Shown here: piece by piece, positions 52,831-61,266 of the stretch
Position numbering within the stretch: the stretch's first letter is position 1
Layout: each line of letters starts with the position of its first letter
Assembly: GCA_964486935.1 (NCBI GenBank)
Contig: CAZAPG010000039.1
Span: forward strand, 1-64,000
DNA length: 64,000 nucleotides
From: CAZAPG01 sp964486935
GTDB taxonomy: Bacteria > Chloroflexota > Anaerolineae > 4572-78 > J111
Reading direction: 5' to 3'
Translations under genes and position numbers: made by a program
Notes under the pieces: generated by a model
The model's input: the letters and a program-made list of their open reading frames with translations, nothing else
The model's database searches: none
What the model was told of the DNA's origin: nothing

Positions 52831-55075
52831 ATGCCGGCACAACGCATCTATGGGGCCTGCCCCCACGATTGCCCGGACACCTGCGGCGTTATCACCGAGG
52901 TGGAGAATGGCCGGGCGGTAAATTTTTATGCCGACCCGCGCCACCCCATCACCGGGGGCTGGCTGTGCGCCAAAGTGCGCCCCTACCTGGAGCGGGTCTA
53001 CCACCCCGACAGGCTGACCCACCCGCTGCGGCGCGTTGGCCCCAAAGGCAGCGGCCAGTGGCAGCGCCTTACCTGGGCCGAGGCCATTGGCGAGATTGCC
53101 GAACGCTGGCAAAAAATTATCGACCGGTATGGCGCCGAGGCTATTTTGCCCTACAGCTACAGCGGCACGCTGGGGCTGGTGCAGATGAGCGTCACCAGCG
53201 GGCGCTTCTGGTATCGCCTGGGGGCCAGCCGGCTGGAGCGTTCCATTTGCGGCGCGGCCGCCGAGTACGCCGTGGAAAAAACGCTGGGCGCGCGCCACAG
53301 CCAGCCTTACAGCGATGTGTCGCGCAGCAAACTGGTGATTATTTGGGGCCACAACCCGGTTAGCACCGCGCCCCACTTTATGCCCCATCTTAAAAACGCC
53401 CAGCGCAACGGCTGCCAGGTAATTGTTATTGACCCGCGCCGTACCCGCACCGCGCGCGGGGCCGACTGGCACATTGCCCCCCTGCCCGGCTCCGACGGCG
53501 CGCTGGCGTTGGGCATGGCCCACGTAATAGTTAAGGAAAAACTGCATAATGAAGCCTGGCTCAACCGGCACACCGTTGGCTGGCCGCAACTCCGCGAGCG
53601 GCTGGAAGATTACCCGCCGCAGCGCGTGTCGGCCATTACCGGCCTGCCGGAAGAAACCATTGTCGACCTGGCCCGCCGCTACGCTTCTGCCCGGCCCGGC
53701 CTGATTAAAATTGCCGACGGCTTGCAGCGCAATCGCCGGGGCGGGCAAACGGTGCGGGCTATTTGCGCCTTGCCCGCGCTGACGGGCCAATACGGCCTGG
53801 CCGGCGGCGGCCTGTCGTACAGCACCAGCGGCTACGTTAAATGGGACAGCCGGGCGCTGCTGCATTACGATGAGTGCCCGCCGCCAACCCGCATTGTGAA
53901 TATGAACCGGCTGGGCGCGGCCCTGCTGGGCGAAGCGTCTGACCCGCCGGTGATGTCGCTGTACGTGTTTGGGGCCAATCCGGCCGCCGTTTCGCCCAAT
54001 GCCGGCAAAATTGTGCAGGGCCTCAAACGCGACGACCTGTTTACCGTGGTCCACGAGCTATTCATAACCGACACTGCCGACTACGCCGATATTGTGCTGC
54101 CGGCCACCAGCCAGCTTGAGCATGTTGATCTGCACAAAGGGTACGGCCACACCTACCTCACCTACAATCACCCGGCCATCCCGCCGCTGGGCCAAAGCAA
54201 AAGCAACTGGGAGGTGATGACTCTGCTGGCCGGGGCTATGGGCTTTAGCGAACCCTGGCTGCGCCAAACCGCCGACGAGGTGATTGACGAGATATTGACC
54301 GCCACGGCCAAAACCAACCCGGCCCTGCAAGGCGTCACCCTGGAAAAACTCAAGGCCGCCAACACCGTGCCGCTCAACCTTGAAACCGGCACCCCCTTTG
54401 CCAACTTGAGCTTTCCGACCCCCAGCGGCAAAGTTGAACTTTACTCGCAAAGCATGGCCAGTGCAGGGCTGGACCCGCTGCCCGGCTGGGTGGAAGATGG
54501 CGAGGACGACGCCCCGCCCCTTGAGCGCGACTCCGCGCCGCTGCATCTGGTTAGCGCCGCCGCCCACCATTTTGTGACCAGCAGCATGGCCAATCAAACC
54601 GGCCTGCTGGCGCGAGAGGGCGAACCGTTTGTGGAAATTCACCCCAATGACGCCGCCGCGCGGGGTATCAACCATGGCGATGTGGTGGTTGTGGAAAACA
54701 GCCGGGGCTGGTGCAAAGTGCGGGCCGTTGTCACCGAGGCGGTGCGGCCCGGCGTGGCAGCCTCGCCCAAAGGATACTGGGCCAAACGCAATCCGTTTTA
54801 TGGCAACGGTGACGCTCGCAACAATGACGCTCGCAACAATGACGCTCGCAACAATGACGCTCGCAACAATGACGCTCGCNNNNNNNNNNNNNNNNNNNNN
54901 NNNNNNNNNNNNNNNNNNNNNNNNNNNNNNNNNNNNNNNNNNNNNNNNNNNNNNNNNNNNNNNNNNNNNNNNNNNNNNNAACATCAACTGGACCATTTCC
55001 GACACTCTGGGCGATATGGCCGGGCAGAGTACGTTTCATACCAACCAGGTTTGGGTGCGTCCGGCTCATTCTTAA
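52831..55075 (+). CDS. Molybdopterin oxidoreductase, Mo-bisPGD family, interrupted by gap
   Basis: The N-terminus carries a 4Fe-4S site with Cys10, Cys14, Cys18 and Cys46. Cys140 (ERSICGAA) lies where the molybdenum ligand is expected. Cofactor-binding segments such as LVIIWGHNPVSTAPH, VIDPRRTRTA, IKIADGLQRNRRGGQ, LYVFGANPAAVSPN and DYADIVLPATSQLEH follow. The C-terminal domain begins near 600. AGGAGG precedes the ATG. After KRNPFYGNG come DARNN repeats and a 100-N gap. The sequence after the gap encodes NINWTISDTLGDMAGQSTFH, the expected family end, but in another frame, so the gap length is wrong. No signal peptide is seen, so it is cytosolic. The substrate is unknown. Confidence 0.9.
54811..54879 (+). 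repeat. 15-bp in-frame tandem repeat (GACGCTCGCAACAAT)
   Basis: Four complete copies and nine bases of a fifth abut the assembly gap. Each copy encodes Asp-Ala-Arg-Asn-Asn. The array lies in a loop of the molybdopterin enzyme and continues into the gap. Confidence 0.95.
54880..54979. other. Assembly gap (100 N)
   Basis: Exactly 100 unknown bases form a standard scaffold placeholder, located at the tandem repeat. Frame comparison of both sides implies a true length divisible by three. Confidence 0.98.
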
Positions 55076-55094
55076 CCTTGTACTATAGGCTTTG

Positions 55095-55103
55095 TGGTAT
55101 AAT
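55095..55103 (+). promoter_or_regulatory. Extended -10 promoter
   Basis: TGGTATAAT forms an extended -10 element 29 bases before the ATG at 55133. No good -35 box is present. Confidence 0.5.
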
Positions 55104-55132
55104 TATTACCATTACAGAAAAACTGCAACCCA

Positions 55133-55336
55133 ATGGGCAACCGTAACATCCGAAAAGCTATTCGAAGTTTGCAGGAGCGCATTCGTGAACATCAGGTCAA
55201 AGTTGCCGGCGCACCTTCAAATTCACCCCTGGTTGCTTATTGGGAGCGGGAAATTCATGCCTGGCAAATTCGTATTCAAAGACTCGAAGACCGGCTGGCG
55301 CGCCGCACTCGCCGAGGGTCGCGGCAAAGGAGATGA
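55133..55336 (+). CDS. Small basic helical protein of unknown function
   Basis: This 67-residue protein is rich in Arg and predicted to be helical: RNIRKAIRSLQERIREHQVKV and YWEREIHAWQIRIQRLEDRLARR would make two amphipathic helices, perhaps a coiled-coil hairpin. The C-terminal RRTRRGSRQRR is strongly basic and could bind nucleic acid. An extended -10 promoter lies upstream. Its stop overlaps a possible ATG of the next gene, indicating an operon. I do not recognise a family. Confidence 0.6.
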   Translation: MGNRNIRKAIRSLQERIREHQVKVAGAPSNSPLVAYWEREIHAWQIRIQRLEDRLARRTRRGSRQRR

Positions 55337-55341
55337 TAACA

Positions 55342-55638
55342 GTGGCGATACCCGCGGCTTATAAAACAAGAGAGCACCTTCAAGATTTGATAACTCAGGC
55401 CGGTTTGTCGGCCCAGGCAGAATTGATTGCCATGCATTTAGCAGAAATTGAAGAGGAAACCGCTAATTTTCTGGACCAGTTAATTGCTTTCCGCGCCTAT
55501 GCCCGGCAGGGCGACTCGGCGGCTGCTCAGGAAACGATGGTGGAAATCTCGCTGGCGCTTCAGCATATTGCCGACCATATTCAAACCGTTTCACCAATTC
55601 TGGATAAATCGCTTGGCATTAACAGCCAGGATGAATAA
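55342..55638 (+). CDS. Small acidic helical protein of unknown function
   Basis: This protein of about 98 residues looks all-helical and acidic: LITQAGLSAQAELIAMHLAEIEEETANFLDQLIAFR and QETMVEISLALQHIADHIQTV. I chose GTG at 55342, which has AAAGGAG nine bases upstream; ATG at 55333 touches that site. It lies between a basic small protein and the Mut7-C gene, with overlap at its 3' end. The opposite charges of the two small proteins allow that they form a complex, but this is only a guess. Confidence 0.6.
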   Translation: MAIPAAYKTREHLQDLITQAGLSAQAELIAMHLAEIEEETANFLDQLIAFRAYARQGDSAAAQETMVEISLALQHIADHIQTVSPILDKSLGINSQDE

Positions 55639-56416
55639 AACCTGGCTCATGGCATCCAGGGAAATTTCCATCGCTGATTTTCGCTTTTACGCCGAACTGA
55701 ATGACTTTTTGCCCCCGGACAGACGCCAGCGAACTTTTACCCATCAGTTTGAACTGAGCGCCTCGGTAAAGGATATGATTGAGGCGCTGGGCGTCCCCCA
55801 CACCGAGGTTGACCTGATTTTAGTCAACGGCCAATCCGTGGATTTTTCTTACCTGGTGCAGGCCGGCGACCGGATTAGCGTGTACCCCATGTTTGAGTCA
55901 ATTGATATTTCGCCGCTGGTGCGGCTGCGGCCCCAACCCCTGCGCGAAACCCGCTTTGTGCTGGATGTGCATTTAGGCCGGCTGGCCGGCTATCTGCGGA
56001 TGCTGGGGTTTGACACCCTCTACCGCAACAATTTTGAGGATGAAGAGCTGGCCCAAATCTCCAGCGCCCAAGGCCGCATTTTGTTGACCCGCGACCGGGG
56101 CCTGCTCAAGCGCAGTATCGTAACCCACGGCTATTGCCTGCGCGCCACCAATCCATTGGAGCAACTTTTGGAAGTGCTGCGTCGTTTTGACCTGTTTGAT
56201 TCAATTGAACCCTTTCAACGCTGCCTGCGCTGCAACGGCCTGTTGCAATCTGTCAACAAAAACAATATTCTCGACCGGCTGCCGCCCAAAACCCGGCGCT
56301 ATTATGACGAGTTTTGGCAGTGCCGGCGCTGCCAGAAAATTTACTGGCAGGGGTCTCATTACCAGCGCATGCGGCAGTTTGTTGAGCGGGTTATAAGCAA
56401 CAATGCGTCTGGCTAG
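55631..56416 (+). CDS. Mut7-C RNase-like protein with ubiquitin-like N-terminal domain and zinc ribbon
   Basis: Residues 14-95 form the beta-grasp, ubiquitin/ThiS-like domain often fused to Mut7-C (ADFRFYAELNDFLPPDRRQ, VSYLVQAGDRISVYPMF-like end). The PIN-like Mut7-C nuclease domain follows, with DVHLGRLAGYLRMLGFDTLY and LTRDRGLL, whose Asp residues bind metal. A zinc ribbon CLRCNG with CRRCQ completes it. It is probably an RNA-processing nuclease in the cytosol. ATG at 55631 overlaps the previous stop by eight bases; ATG at 55649 is an alternative start. Confidence 0.87.
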   Translation: MNKTWLMASREISIADFRFYAELNDFLPPDRRQRTFTHQFELSASVKDMIEALGVPHTEVDLILVNGQSVDFSYLVQAGDRISVYPMFESIDISPLVRLRPQPLRETRFVLDVHLGRLAGYLRMLGFDTLYRNNFEDEELAQISSAQGRILLTRDRGLLKRSIVTHGYCLRATNPLEQLLEVLRRFDLFDSIEPFQRCLRCNGLLQSVNKNNILDRLPPKTRRYYDEFWQCRRCQKIYWQGSHYQRMRQFVERVISNNASG

Positions 56417-56436
56417 ATAAAAATCTGCTGACGCGC

Positions 56437-56476
56437 AAAGAGGAGTCCCAAACCGCCATTTGGGACTCCTCTTTTT
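56437..56476 (+). terminator. Strong terminator before recA
   Basis: A perfect 16-bp inverted repeat (56437-56452 with 56459-56474) has a six-base loop, with T residues running on after it. It closes the Mut7-C operon. Confidence 0.92.
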
Positions 56477-56641
56477 TGCCGGTCTGGGGCGGGAGCATGT
56501 CATCTGCGGTCAGGAGAATTATACAGCAATTTCTCTTGCAAAATCTTTTATGATGGTGTACACTAGCTTAATATTTGCTACCCGGAAAAATTTAAGGTTG
56601 GGTGACTCATAGCGCCCAAATTTTTGGAGTTGTAATCTTTT

Positions 56642-57688
56642 ATGGCAAGTGACGAACAGGCCAAAGCCCTGGAAACAACTTTGGGCCAATTGAAAAAACG
56701 GTTCGGTGAAGGCGCAATTATGAAGTTGGGCGAGGCTCAACATTTGCAGGTTGCTTCTATCCCCACCGGGTCATTGGCGTTAGATATTGCTTTGGGCGTG
56801 GGGGGCGTGCCCAAAGGTCGGGTTGTTGAAATTTACGGCCCCGAAAGCTCCGGCAAAACCACCCTGTGCCAGCACATTATTGCCGAAGCGCAAAAACAGG
56901 GCGGCGTGTGCGCCTTTGTAGATGTTGAGCACGCGCTGGACCCCATTTACGCCCGAAAGTGCGGCGTTGTAATTGACGAGTTGTACGTGTCTCAGCCCGA
57001 TACCGGCGAGCAAGCCCTGGAAATTACCGAAGCCCTGGTTCGTTCGGGCGTCTTATCGGTGGTAGTGGTCGACTCGGTGGCCGCCCTGGTTCCGCGCGCA
57101 GAAATTGAAGGCGATATGGGCGACGCCCACGTCGGTTTGCAGGCCCGGTTAATGAGCCAGGCGTTGCGCAAGCTGACGGGAGCCATTAAAACGACCAACA
57201 CCGTGGTGATATTTACCAACCAGCTTCGCCAAAAAATTGGCGTGATGTTTGGCAACCCGGAAACCACCACCGGGGGCATGGCCTTGCGCTTCTACTCGTC
57301 GGTGCGGCTGGACATTCGCCGGATTCAGGCCATTAAAGATGGCGCCGAAGTAGTCGGCAATCGCACCAGAGTTACCGTAAAAAAGAACAAGGTGGCCCCG
57401 CCGTTTAAAGTGGCCGAGTTTGACATTATGTACAACGAAGGCATCTCCAAAGTGGGCGATATTTTAGATATTGCGGTCGAACAGGATATTGTCGACAAGC
57501 GCGGCTCTTTTTATTCTTACGGCGAAACCCGGCTGGCTCAGGGGCGCGAGAATGCTAAAACGTTTTTAATGGAAAACCCCGATGTGGCATTTGAAATAGA
57601 AAACAAAATTAGAGCCAAATTTATGTTACCTCTACAAAATGCTCCCGTAAGGGAAACAGATGGAGCGGTAAAGGAACCTGTTAAATAA
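56642..57688 (+). CDS. recA: DNA recombinase RecA
   Basis: This is the strand-exchange ATPase of homologous recombination and the SOS coprotease. Walker A GPESSGKT lies at 66-73, and Walker B is in LSVVVVDSVAALVPRAEIEGDMGD. The L2 loop region IGVMFGNPETTTGG is present, and the C-terminal domain ends at a normal 348 residues. GGAG precedes the ATG. Upstream, a GTGTACAC palindrome (56557-56564) lies between possible promoter elements and might be a LexA-type operator. Transcription is independent because a strong terminator precedes the gene. Confidence 0.98.
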   Translation: MASDEQAKALETTLGQLKKRFGEGAIMKLGEAQHLQVASIPTGSLALDIALGVGGVPKGRVVEIYGPESSGKTTLCQHIIAEAQKQGGVCAFVDVEHALDPIYARKCGVVIDELYVSQPDTGEQALEITEALVRSGVLSVVVVDSVAALVPRAEIEGDMGDAHVGLQARLMSQALRKLTGAIKTTNTVVIFTNQLRQKIGVMFGNPETTTGGMALRFYSSVRLDIRRIQAIKDGAEVVGNRTRVTVKKNKVAPPFKVAEFDIMYNEGISKVGDILDIAVEQDIVDKRGSFYSYGETRLAQGRENAKTFLMENPDVAFEIENKIRAKFMLPLQNAPVRETDGAVKEPVK

Positions 57689-58280
57689 AAACTGAAAAAC
57701 TGAATAGATTATCAAACCAGGTGTTGTTTTCTTATTCTTAAAAACATAAAATATTATTGGGTCTTGCCAACAGACCTATCACAGTTTTCAAAATTTTTGC
57801 TCACTCGGCATTGGGTTAATAACCTGAAATCGTAATGCTTTCGTTCAGGCTCCAAATTTTTGGCCCTGAACGTTTAATTACAGGTAATAATAACGGTTTG
57901 GGAAAAGCTTGTTTTGATGCGGGCTTCACTGAGGTTGGTATCAATAAGTTTAATAGGATTAATATTTATGTAAGGTAAAATTGGGTTGAATGTAGGCAAC
58001 ATGCGCGGCTAAGGCTTACATTCCACTCCAGAAAAACGGTTATTCTCAAAGTGCCGTTAATCTGTTGCTTTACCCTAAATTATTTGTCATAATATTTTTA
58101 GACTCCCAAACCCAGGTTTAATTTTAACTCGCCCGGTGATTCGTTTTTACAAACGAACACCCTTAATTTTGAAGCTGTGGCGCCTTGCGTTGCAGCTTTT
58201 GTTTTTATGGTCAGCGCGGTTGGAAAAACGTAAAAGCGCCACGTGACCTACTTTAACAAGGGAAGAAAGAGGATTACCTG
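57689..58280. other. Long intergenic region with stacked hairpins between recA and rny
   Basis: About 590 AT-rich bases contain no convincing gene. A GTTCAGG/CCTGAAC hairpin (57844-57850, 57866-57872) could end recA. Just before rny are a perfect TTCGTTT/AAACGAA hairpin (58140-58146, 58151-58157) and a terminator-like AAGCTG/CAGCTT stem with T-rich tail (58172-58206). This is a candidate leader or small RNA for rny. Confidence 0.45.
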
Positions 58281-59810
58281 ATGGACATAGTTATTGTATT
58301 GATTGATACAATTATAAGCCTTGGTCTTGGTTTTGCGGCCGGTTATTTTTACTTTCGCTATGTGACCAATAAAAAAATAAAATCGGCCGAAGAGCAGGCT
58401 GCCGAAATTTTGGCCAAAGCCGAGGCCGCCAGCAAAGAAATGGATGTGCAGGCCAAAGAAGAGGCCATTCGGGTTAGAAACGAAGCCGAAGAGGAAGTAA
58501 CCCGCAAGCGGCGAGATTTAGAGCGACAGGAAGAACGCCTGCAAAAACGGCACGAAAATTTAGATAAACGGTTAGAAAATCTAGAAAAAAGAGAGCGAAA
58601 CCTTAATAAACGCCAAAGCCAGATTGATAGAAAGGCCAACGAAATAGAAAAACTCAATGAGCAGCGCATGGCCGAGCTGGAGCGCGTCTCGGCTATGACC
58701 CGCGACGAGGCCAAAGATGAACTGCTCAAAATGGTTGAGTCCGACTCCCGGCAAGATATGGTACGCATTATTCGTCAGGTAGAGGCCGATATCAAGGCCG
58801 AGGCCGACCGCAAGGCCCGCGATATTATTGTGATGGCTATGCAGCGGGTCGCCTCGGACCAGGTATCTGAAACCGTGGTTTCGGCGGTGCCCCTGCCCAG
58901 CGATGATATGAAAGGGCGCATTATTGGCCGCCAGGGGCGCAATATCCGCGCTTTTGAAAACGCCACCGGCGTTGACGTTATTGTAGACGACACCCCCGAA
59001 GCCGTGATTTTAAGCGGCTTTGACCCGGTTCGGCGGGAGATTGCCCGGCTGGCCATGAGCCGCCTGATTACCGACGGCCGTATTCACCCGGCCCGCATTG
59101 AAAAGCTGGTGAAAAAAGCCCGCGAAGAGGTTGAACAAACAATTGTTGAAGAAGGCGAGCGCGCCGTGTATGAGTCGGGCGTGCGCCGGCTGCACCCCGA
59201 AATTGTGAAACTGCTGGGACGGCTCAAATTTCGCACCAGCTACGGTCAAAATCAACACGCCCACGCCATTGAAGCCTCTCGGCTGGCAGTGATTATTGCC
59301 AATGAGGTTGGGGCAGATATTGAAATATGCCGCGAGGGCGCGCTGTTGCATGATTTGGGCAAGGCCGTTGACCACGAAGTTGAGGGGCCTCACGCCATTA
59401 TCGGGGCGGATATTGCCAAACGGTACAGCGTCAATCCCAAAGTTATCAACTGTATTGCCTCGCACCACCATGAAATTGAGCAGGAATCGATTGAAGCGGT
59501 AATTGTTGAAATTGCCGACGCCATTTCCGGGGCGCGGCCAGGGGCGCGTCGAGAAAGCCTGGAAAATTACGTCAAACGCATCAAAGCCCTGGAGGATGTG
59601 GCCAACTCCTTTAAGGGGGTTGAGGAGTCATACGCTATTCAGGCGGGGCGCGAAATCCGCATTATTGTGCGGCCTGAAGAGGTAGATGATTACGAAGCCA
59701 TCAAAATGTCAAAAGATATTGCCCGGCAGGTCGAAGAGACTCTGGAATATCCCGGCCAGATTAAAGTAACCGTTATCCGCGAGACGCGGGCGGTTGATTA
59801 CGCCAAATAG
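58281..59810 (+). CDS. rny: Ribonuclease Y
   Basis: This is a membrane-anchored endoribonuclease that starts mRNA decay. An N-terminal membrane helix (residues 1-25) is followed by a charged coiled coil (35-150). A KH domain contains GRIIGRQGRNIRAFENATGVD, and an HD domain has the metal-binding HDLGKAVDHE and a later SHHHE-type histidine. The length of 509 residues is normal. GGGAAGAAAGAGG lies before the ATG. Its long leader may let it control its own mRNA, as happens with other RNases, but this is inference. Confidence 0.96.
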   Translation: MDIVIVLIDTIISLGLGFAAGYFYFRYVTNKKIKSAEEQAAEILAKAEAASKEMDVQAKEEAIRVRNEAEEEVTRKRRDLERQEERLQKRHENLDKRLENLEKRERNLNKRQSQIDRKANEIEKLNEQRMAELERVSAMTRDEAKDELLKMVESDSRQDMVRIIRQVEADIKAEADRKARDIIVMAMQRVASDQVSETVVSAVPLPSDDMKGRIIGRQGRNIRAFENATGVDVIVDDTPEAVILSGFDPVRREIARLAMSRLITDGRIHPARIEKLVKKAREEVEQTIVEEGERAVYESGVRRLHPEIVKLLGRLKFRTSYGQNQHAHAIEASRLAVIIANEVGADIEICREGALLHDLGKAVDHEVEGPHAIIGADIAKRYSVNPKVINCIASHHHEIEQESIEAVIVEIADAISGARPGARRESLENYVKRIKALEDVANSFKGVEESYAIQAGREIRIIVRPEEVDDYEAIKMSKDIARQVEETLEYPGQIKVTVIRETRAVDYAK

Positions 59811-59824
59811 CGTGAAGTGAAACG

Positions 59825-59864
59825 TGAGGAGTGATGAGTGTCAGAGAAATCACTCCTCATTTTT
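59825..59864 (+). terminator. Terminator after rny
   Basis: A perfect 10-bp stem TGAGGAGTGA/TCACTCCTCA (59825-59834, 59850-59859) is followed by five T residues. It overlaps the last codon of the convergent receiver-cyclase gene. Confidence 0.85.
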
Positions 59865-61266
59865 CCAGCATCACTTCTGCGCCGGCCCAGTTTTCTGGAA
59901 CGCCGTGAATCATATGGTGGGCGGCTCGCTGTAAATACAGGCGGGCCGCTTCGTCTTTGGGGTTGGTTTGCAATACTTTGTTAAAGAAAACGCTGGCTTC
60001 GGGAAATTTTTTATCGTGATAGAGAAACAGGCCCTGTTCAAAATCTTCTTTGGTAGCCATTTTCAACGAGACCAGCTCGTCGGAGCTGCCATCAAACACC
60101 TCAAATACAGAAACGGTGGTTTGTTTGCCTTTTACCTGAACTTTGTCTACAAACCGAAAGCTGTATTTGGTAGGGTCTTTCAGGCGCATGAGGGTTTGCT
60201 CGCTAATAACCAGGCCGGCGCCATAGTATTTGGTTAACCCCTCTACCCGCGAGGCCAGATTGACGGCATCGGAAATGACCGTGCCTTCCATCCGTTGAGA
60301 TTCGCCAATGGTGCCCAGCATCAGCAACCCGCTGTGTAACCCAATACCTATTTCAACGGGCTTATGGCTTTGGGCCTGTCGTTGTTTATTAAAGTCGGCC
60401 AGTTTTTTGCGCATGGCAATGGCCGCCTGAATAGCGTCGTCGGCTTCGTGAGGAAAGAGGGCCATTACGCCATCGCCCAGATATTTATCAACAAAACCCC
60501 GGTGCTCGCGGATAACCGGGCAAATCTGGTTGAGCAGGCCGTTAATAAAGTCAAAATTTTCTTTGGGCGACATGCCCTCGGACAGGCTGGTAAAGGAGCG
60601 CACGTCGGAAAACATAATGGTCATATCGTATTGCACCTGGTCGCCCAGCTTAACGTCAACAATGCTCTCTTTTTGCAGCACCCGCAAAAATTCGCGCGGC
60701 ACAAAGCGGGCCGAGGCCCTGGCTATCCGCTCCAGTTCCTGGCGATGCTGTTCAATGGCGGTTACATAGCGAAAGGCGCGTAAGGCCGTTACCACGGTGG
60801 TAAAGAGTTTCTGGGTGGTCAGTTCGGTTTTGGCCTTGTAGTCGTTAATGTCATAGTCAACAATAACGGTTCCTTCGGGGGCCTGGCCGGGCTGGCCGGT
60901 GCGCAGTACAATGCGCACTAACAGGTTGCGCAGCACCTCGCGGATATGTTTGGCCACCATTAAACCCGCGTCATCTGTTTCCATGACCACATCCAGCAAA
61001 ATAAGCGCGGTATCGGGGTGCTCCTGAATGAGTTGTTTGGCTTCCTCGCCGGTGTAGGCGCTGATAAAGCTAATCCCTCTGTTTTCAAATGTAAAATCAG
61101 ACAGGGCCAGGCGGGTAACGTTGTGAATCTCTTCCTCGTCGTCAACCAGCATAATTTTCCAGGCGCCGTCGCTGCGAGTTCTGGCGTCGATTTCATCCGT
61201 GGCAAAGATTAGCTCTTCGCTGTCATCGTCAACAAAAATAAGGTCTTGTTGGGTATCAGTGATCAT
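59857..61266 (-). CDS. Response regulator with class III nucleotide cyclase output
   Basis: A receiver domain (about 35-155) has its acidic pair in MLVDDEEE and the phosphoacceptor Asp in ALILLDVVME. A cyclase domain (about 215-385) has both metal aspartates, in MFSDVRSFTSLS and KYLGDGVMALF, plus GTVISDAVNLASRV. The last 70 residues resemble a TPR pair (LFLYHDKKFPEASVFFNKVLQTNP). The ATG at 61266 overlaps the end of the upstream histidine kinase gene by 11 bases, so the kinase very probably controls cyclase activity. A longer frame to 61284 begins with TTG. Confidence 0.93.
   Translation of the reverse strand: MITDTQQDLIFVDDDSEELIFATDEIDARTRSDGAWKIMLVDDEEEIHNVTRLALSDFTFENRGISFISAYTGEEAKQLIQEHPDTALILLDVVMETDDAGLMVAKHIREVLRNLLVRIVLRTGQPGQAPEGTVIVDYDINDYKAKTELTTQKLFTTVVTALRAFRYVTAIEQHRQELERIARASARFVPREFLRVLQKESIVDVKLGDQVQYDMTIMFSDVRSFTSLSEGMSPKENFDFINGLLNQICPVIREHRGFVDKYLGDGVMALFPHEADDAIQAAIAMRKKLADFNKQRQAQSHKPVEIGIGLHSGLLMLGTIGESQRMEGTVISDAVNLASRVEGLTKYYGAGLVISEQTLMRLKDPTKYSFRFVDKVQVKGKQTTVSVFEVFDGSSDELVSLKMATKEDFEQGLFLYHDKKFPEASVFFNKVLQTNPKDEAARLYLQRAAHHMIHGVPENWAGAEVMLEK

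Noticed and set aside
52816..54054. 412-codon minus-strand frame opposite the molybdopterin oxidoreductase
   Set aside because: The plus-strand gene has cofactor motifs throughout; the opposite frame is an artefact of codon bias.
54811..54879. CRISPR array
   Set aside because: The units are 15 bp with no spacers and stay in frame, so it is a simple tandem repeat.
57689..58280. tRNA or 6S-like RNA gene in the recA-rny gap
   Set aside because: I could not find a cloverleaf or the 6S open-bubble pairing; only separate hairpins are visible.
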